DNA from: Solirubrobacterales bacterium
GTDB lineage: Bacteria > Actinomycetota > Thermoleophilia > Solirubrobacterales > Solirubrobacteraceae
DNA: 7,363 bases
Direction: 5' to 3'
NCBI GenBank assembly: GCA_017354065.1
Contig: JAFMRN010000117.1
Span: 1-7,363 of the forward strand
Of the stretch, positions 6,613 through 7,363 are shown one piece after another. The notes under the pieces were generated by a model. It did no database searches. It worked only from the letters and a program-made list of their open reading frames with translations, and was not told the origin of the DNA. Made by a program: the position numbers and the translations under genes. Numbering within the stretch: the first letter of the stretch is position 1; each line of letters opens with the position of its first letter.

Positions 6613-6968
6613 CAAGGCAGCGCAAGCGAGCGGCGCAGTCCTTCGTCAACCTGCGCCTGTAGCCACGACGGAGCGTCCGCCAGGTGCTCCAAGAGGTGCG
6701 ACCGGTCAACGGTGTGGACCTGGGTGACGTTTACGACTGAGTCGGCGGGGAGGCCGAGAACGTCCGACTCGACCAGGACGTTGCCGGGAATGCCAGCACG
6801 GCGCAGGTTCGTCGTGAACGGCACGACGTTGACTGTTCGGATCATCGACGCGTTGTAGACGTCAGCACTGACTACAAGGGCAGGACGGACGAGCCCCGGC
6901 TCGGAAGCACGTGGCACGCCGAAGTCTGTCTGCCATACCTGGCCCCGTGCTACTCGTCCTTGAGCCAC
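6612..6968 (-). CDS. MazF/PemK-family endoribonuclease toxin
   Basis: 118-aa ribosome-independent mRNA interferase of the MazF family, which cuts single-stranded RNA at short motifs to leave a 2',3'-cyclic phosphate and a 5'-OH. Seen here: RGQVW (8-12), SEPG (22-25), RPALVVS (28-34), VVPFTTNL (48-55), and LPADSVVNVTQVHTVDR (73-89). By comparison with Bacillus subtilis MazF (S19, R25, T48), S22, R28 and T52 are the likely active-site residues; all are present, so the toxin looks intact. The start is GTG 6968, 19 nt inside the antitoxin gene, with no visible Shine-Dalgarno, so translation should depend on the antitoxin being read first. Cleavage specificity cannot be told from sequence. Confidence 0.93.
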   Translation of the reverse strand: MAQGRVARGQVWQTDFGVPRASEPGLVRPALVVSADVYNASMIRTVNVVPFTTNLRRAGIPGNVLVESDVLGLPADSVVNVTQVHTVDRSHLLEHLADAPSWLQAQVDEGLRRSLALP

Positions 6969-7195
6969 GACTGAGCCAGCTTGTGGGAAGCAGAGCGTGC
7001 AATCTGAAGCTCTTCCTCCTGGTCATCGCCCTCAAGCGCCCGATTAATGGCTTCGGTTACGTCGTGTCCCTCGAGCTCCCACAGGTATTTGCTCGCCGCG
7101 CGCGCGAAGAACTCACTGCGGGAGATCCCGAGCTTCGCGGTAGCGCGCTCGACCCGTTCAAACGTCTCGTCAGGGACTGAAATCGCCGTCTTCAC
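6950..7195 (-). CDS. MazE-like ribbon-helix-helix antitoxin
   Basis: 81-aa antitoxin, first gene of the operon. The N-terminal half is a ribbon-helix-helix DNA-binding fold: beta strand MKTAISVPDETF, helix VERATAKLG, then ISRSEFFARAASKYLWEL, very like mycobacterial MazE proteins. The C-terminal part, rich in Glu/Asp (about 45-81), would bind and block MazF and is the part usually degraded by proteases. The start is GTG 7195; no ribosome binding site precedes it and a -10-like element lies 6 nt upstream, so the mRNA may be leaderless. MazE proteins normally repress their own operon with the toxin as co-repressor, which fits the small palindrome upstream. Confidence 0.9.
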   Translation of the reverse strand: MKTAISVPDETFERVERATAKLGISRSEFFARAASKYLWELEGHDVTEAINRALEGDDQEEELQIARSASHKLAQSWLKDE

Positions 7196-7201
7196 ACCCG
7201 A

Positions 7202-7230
7202 AGTATGACGCGGTTATACCGAGCGATCAA
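7202..7230 (-). promoter_or_regulatory. Candidate mazE promoter, possibly leaderless
   Basis: Read on the - strand: TTGATC (7230-7225), a 17-nt spacer, then CATACT (7207-7202), each matching consensus at four of six positions, ending 6 nt before GTG 7195. An alternative -10 is TATAAC (7218-7213), which would leave a leader of about 10 nt. Either way the leader is too short for a normal ribosome binding site. Confidence 0.4.
7211..7221. promoter_or_regulatory. Possible MazE operator palindrome
   Basis: CGGT-TAT-ACCG has 4-bp inverted arms and lies within the mazE promoter, covering the alternative -10. Ribbon-helix-helix antitoxins often bind such short palindromes for autorepression. The arms are short, so chance occurrence is possible. 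Confidence 0.3.
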
Positions 7231-7270
7231 CCGGCCCAACAGAGGGGCCGTCCGGGCGCCGCTCCACCGC

Positions 7271-7276
7271 TACCCT
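7271..7276 (+). promoter_or_regulatory. Candidate -10 (TACCCT) for a leaderless miaB transcript
   Basis: TACCCT lies 8 nt before ATG 7285, and no Shine-Dalgarno is present between them. The block TAnCCTTG, 14 nt from its first base to the ATG, is repeated with identical spacing before the rodZ-like gene. This suggests a local promoter that keeps miaB independent of recA read-through across the inserted reverse-strand genes. Confidence 0.45.
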
Positions 7277-7284
7277 TGCGAACG

Positions 7285-7363
7285 ATGCCCGCTTACCATT
7301 TAACGACTTTCGGGTGCCAAATGAACGAGCACGACTCCGAGCGCATGAAGGGCATGCTGGAGT
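7285..7363 (+). CDS. miaB: MiaB, tRNA 2-methylthioadenosine synthase, N-terminus only
   Basis: First 26 codons of a methylthiotransferase; the rest lies beyond the window. The visible peptide MPAYHLTTFGCQMNEHDSER contains TFGCQMNEHDSERM, the conserved start of the MiaB N-terminal domain, whose Cys is a ligand of the auxiliary [4Fe-4S] cluster. The enzyme adds a methylthio group to i6A37 in tRNAs that read UNN codons. The Gln-Met-Asn after the Cys and the position downstream of recA-recX, as in mycobacteria and Streptomyces, favour MiaB over RimO or MtaB. The ATG is set by peptide homology; there is no Shine-Dalgarno. Confidence 0.9.
   Translation, partial: MPAYHLTTFGCQMNEHDSERMKGMLE

Noticed and set aside
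6613..6615. TTG start for the NTPase gene
   Set aside because: The adjacent ATG at 6612 forms the TGATG junction with the mazF stop and begins directly before the first core strand.
7232..7250. Stem CGGCCC / GGGCCG between the mazE and miaB promoters
   Set aside because: A 6-bp GC-only stem is easily expected by chance in this composition, and no T-tract follows.
1..7363. tRNA, rRNA, CRISPR array, IS element or attachment site
   Set aside because: I saw no cloverleaf, no regularly spaced repeats, no transposase or integrase motif and no target-site duplication.

Overview
This is a GC-rich chromosomal segment (about 65-78 % G+C in the lines I counted by hand) with a conserved housekeeping core: ftsK, rodZ-like, cinA, recA, recX, then the start of miaB, all on the + strand. 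The gene order, the Gram-positive/actinobacterial LexA box (GAAC-N4-GTTC) upstream of recA, the RecA and FtsK sequences and the apparently leaderless starts point to an actinobacterium. pgsA and clgR, which Streptomyces and mycobacteria usually carry between ftsK and recA, are absent. That would fit a deep-branching lineage such as Thermoleophilia, but this placement is a guess from memory and not a database result.

Layout. 1-2116: the C-terminal 700 or so codons of FtsK (last membrane helix, acidic linker, motor, DNA-reading gamma domain), with the 5' end outside the window. 2159-2947: a RodZ-like membrane protein. 2940-4271: CinA, overlapping rodZ by 8 nt. 4272-4543: the only sizeable gap. 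Its left half holds a family of inverted and direct repeats built on GCACAAAGC. Its right half holds a promoter, a canonical LexA box over the -10, a long palindrome and a strong Shine-Dalgarno for recA. 4544-5662 recA and 5662-6111 recX are coupled by a TGATG junction.

6118-7195 is a three-gene block on the opposite strand, lower in G+C (57-65 % in the lines counted). It runs mazE-like antitoxin, mazF-like toxin, P-loop kinase-like NTPase, with a 19-nt and a 1-nt overlap. It sits between recX and miaB and reads toward recX with only 6 nt between the stop codons. 7196-7284 is a divergent promoter region for mazE (-) and miaB (+). miaB begins at 7285 and runs off the window.

The core genes serve chromosome segregation (FtsK), cell shape (RodZ), nucleotide salvage (CinA), recombination and SOS response (RecA, RecX) and tRNA modification (MiaB). 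The part most likely to be new is the mazE-mazF-NTPase block. MazF enzymes leave 5'-OH RNA ends, and the third gene has the fold signature of a small-molecule or nucleic-acid kinase, so a toxin with a linked RNA-end or accessory kinase is a testable idea. The repeat cluster and the dense GAAC/GTTC array before recA are secondary points of interest.
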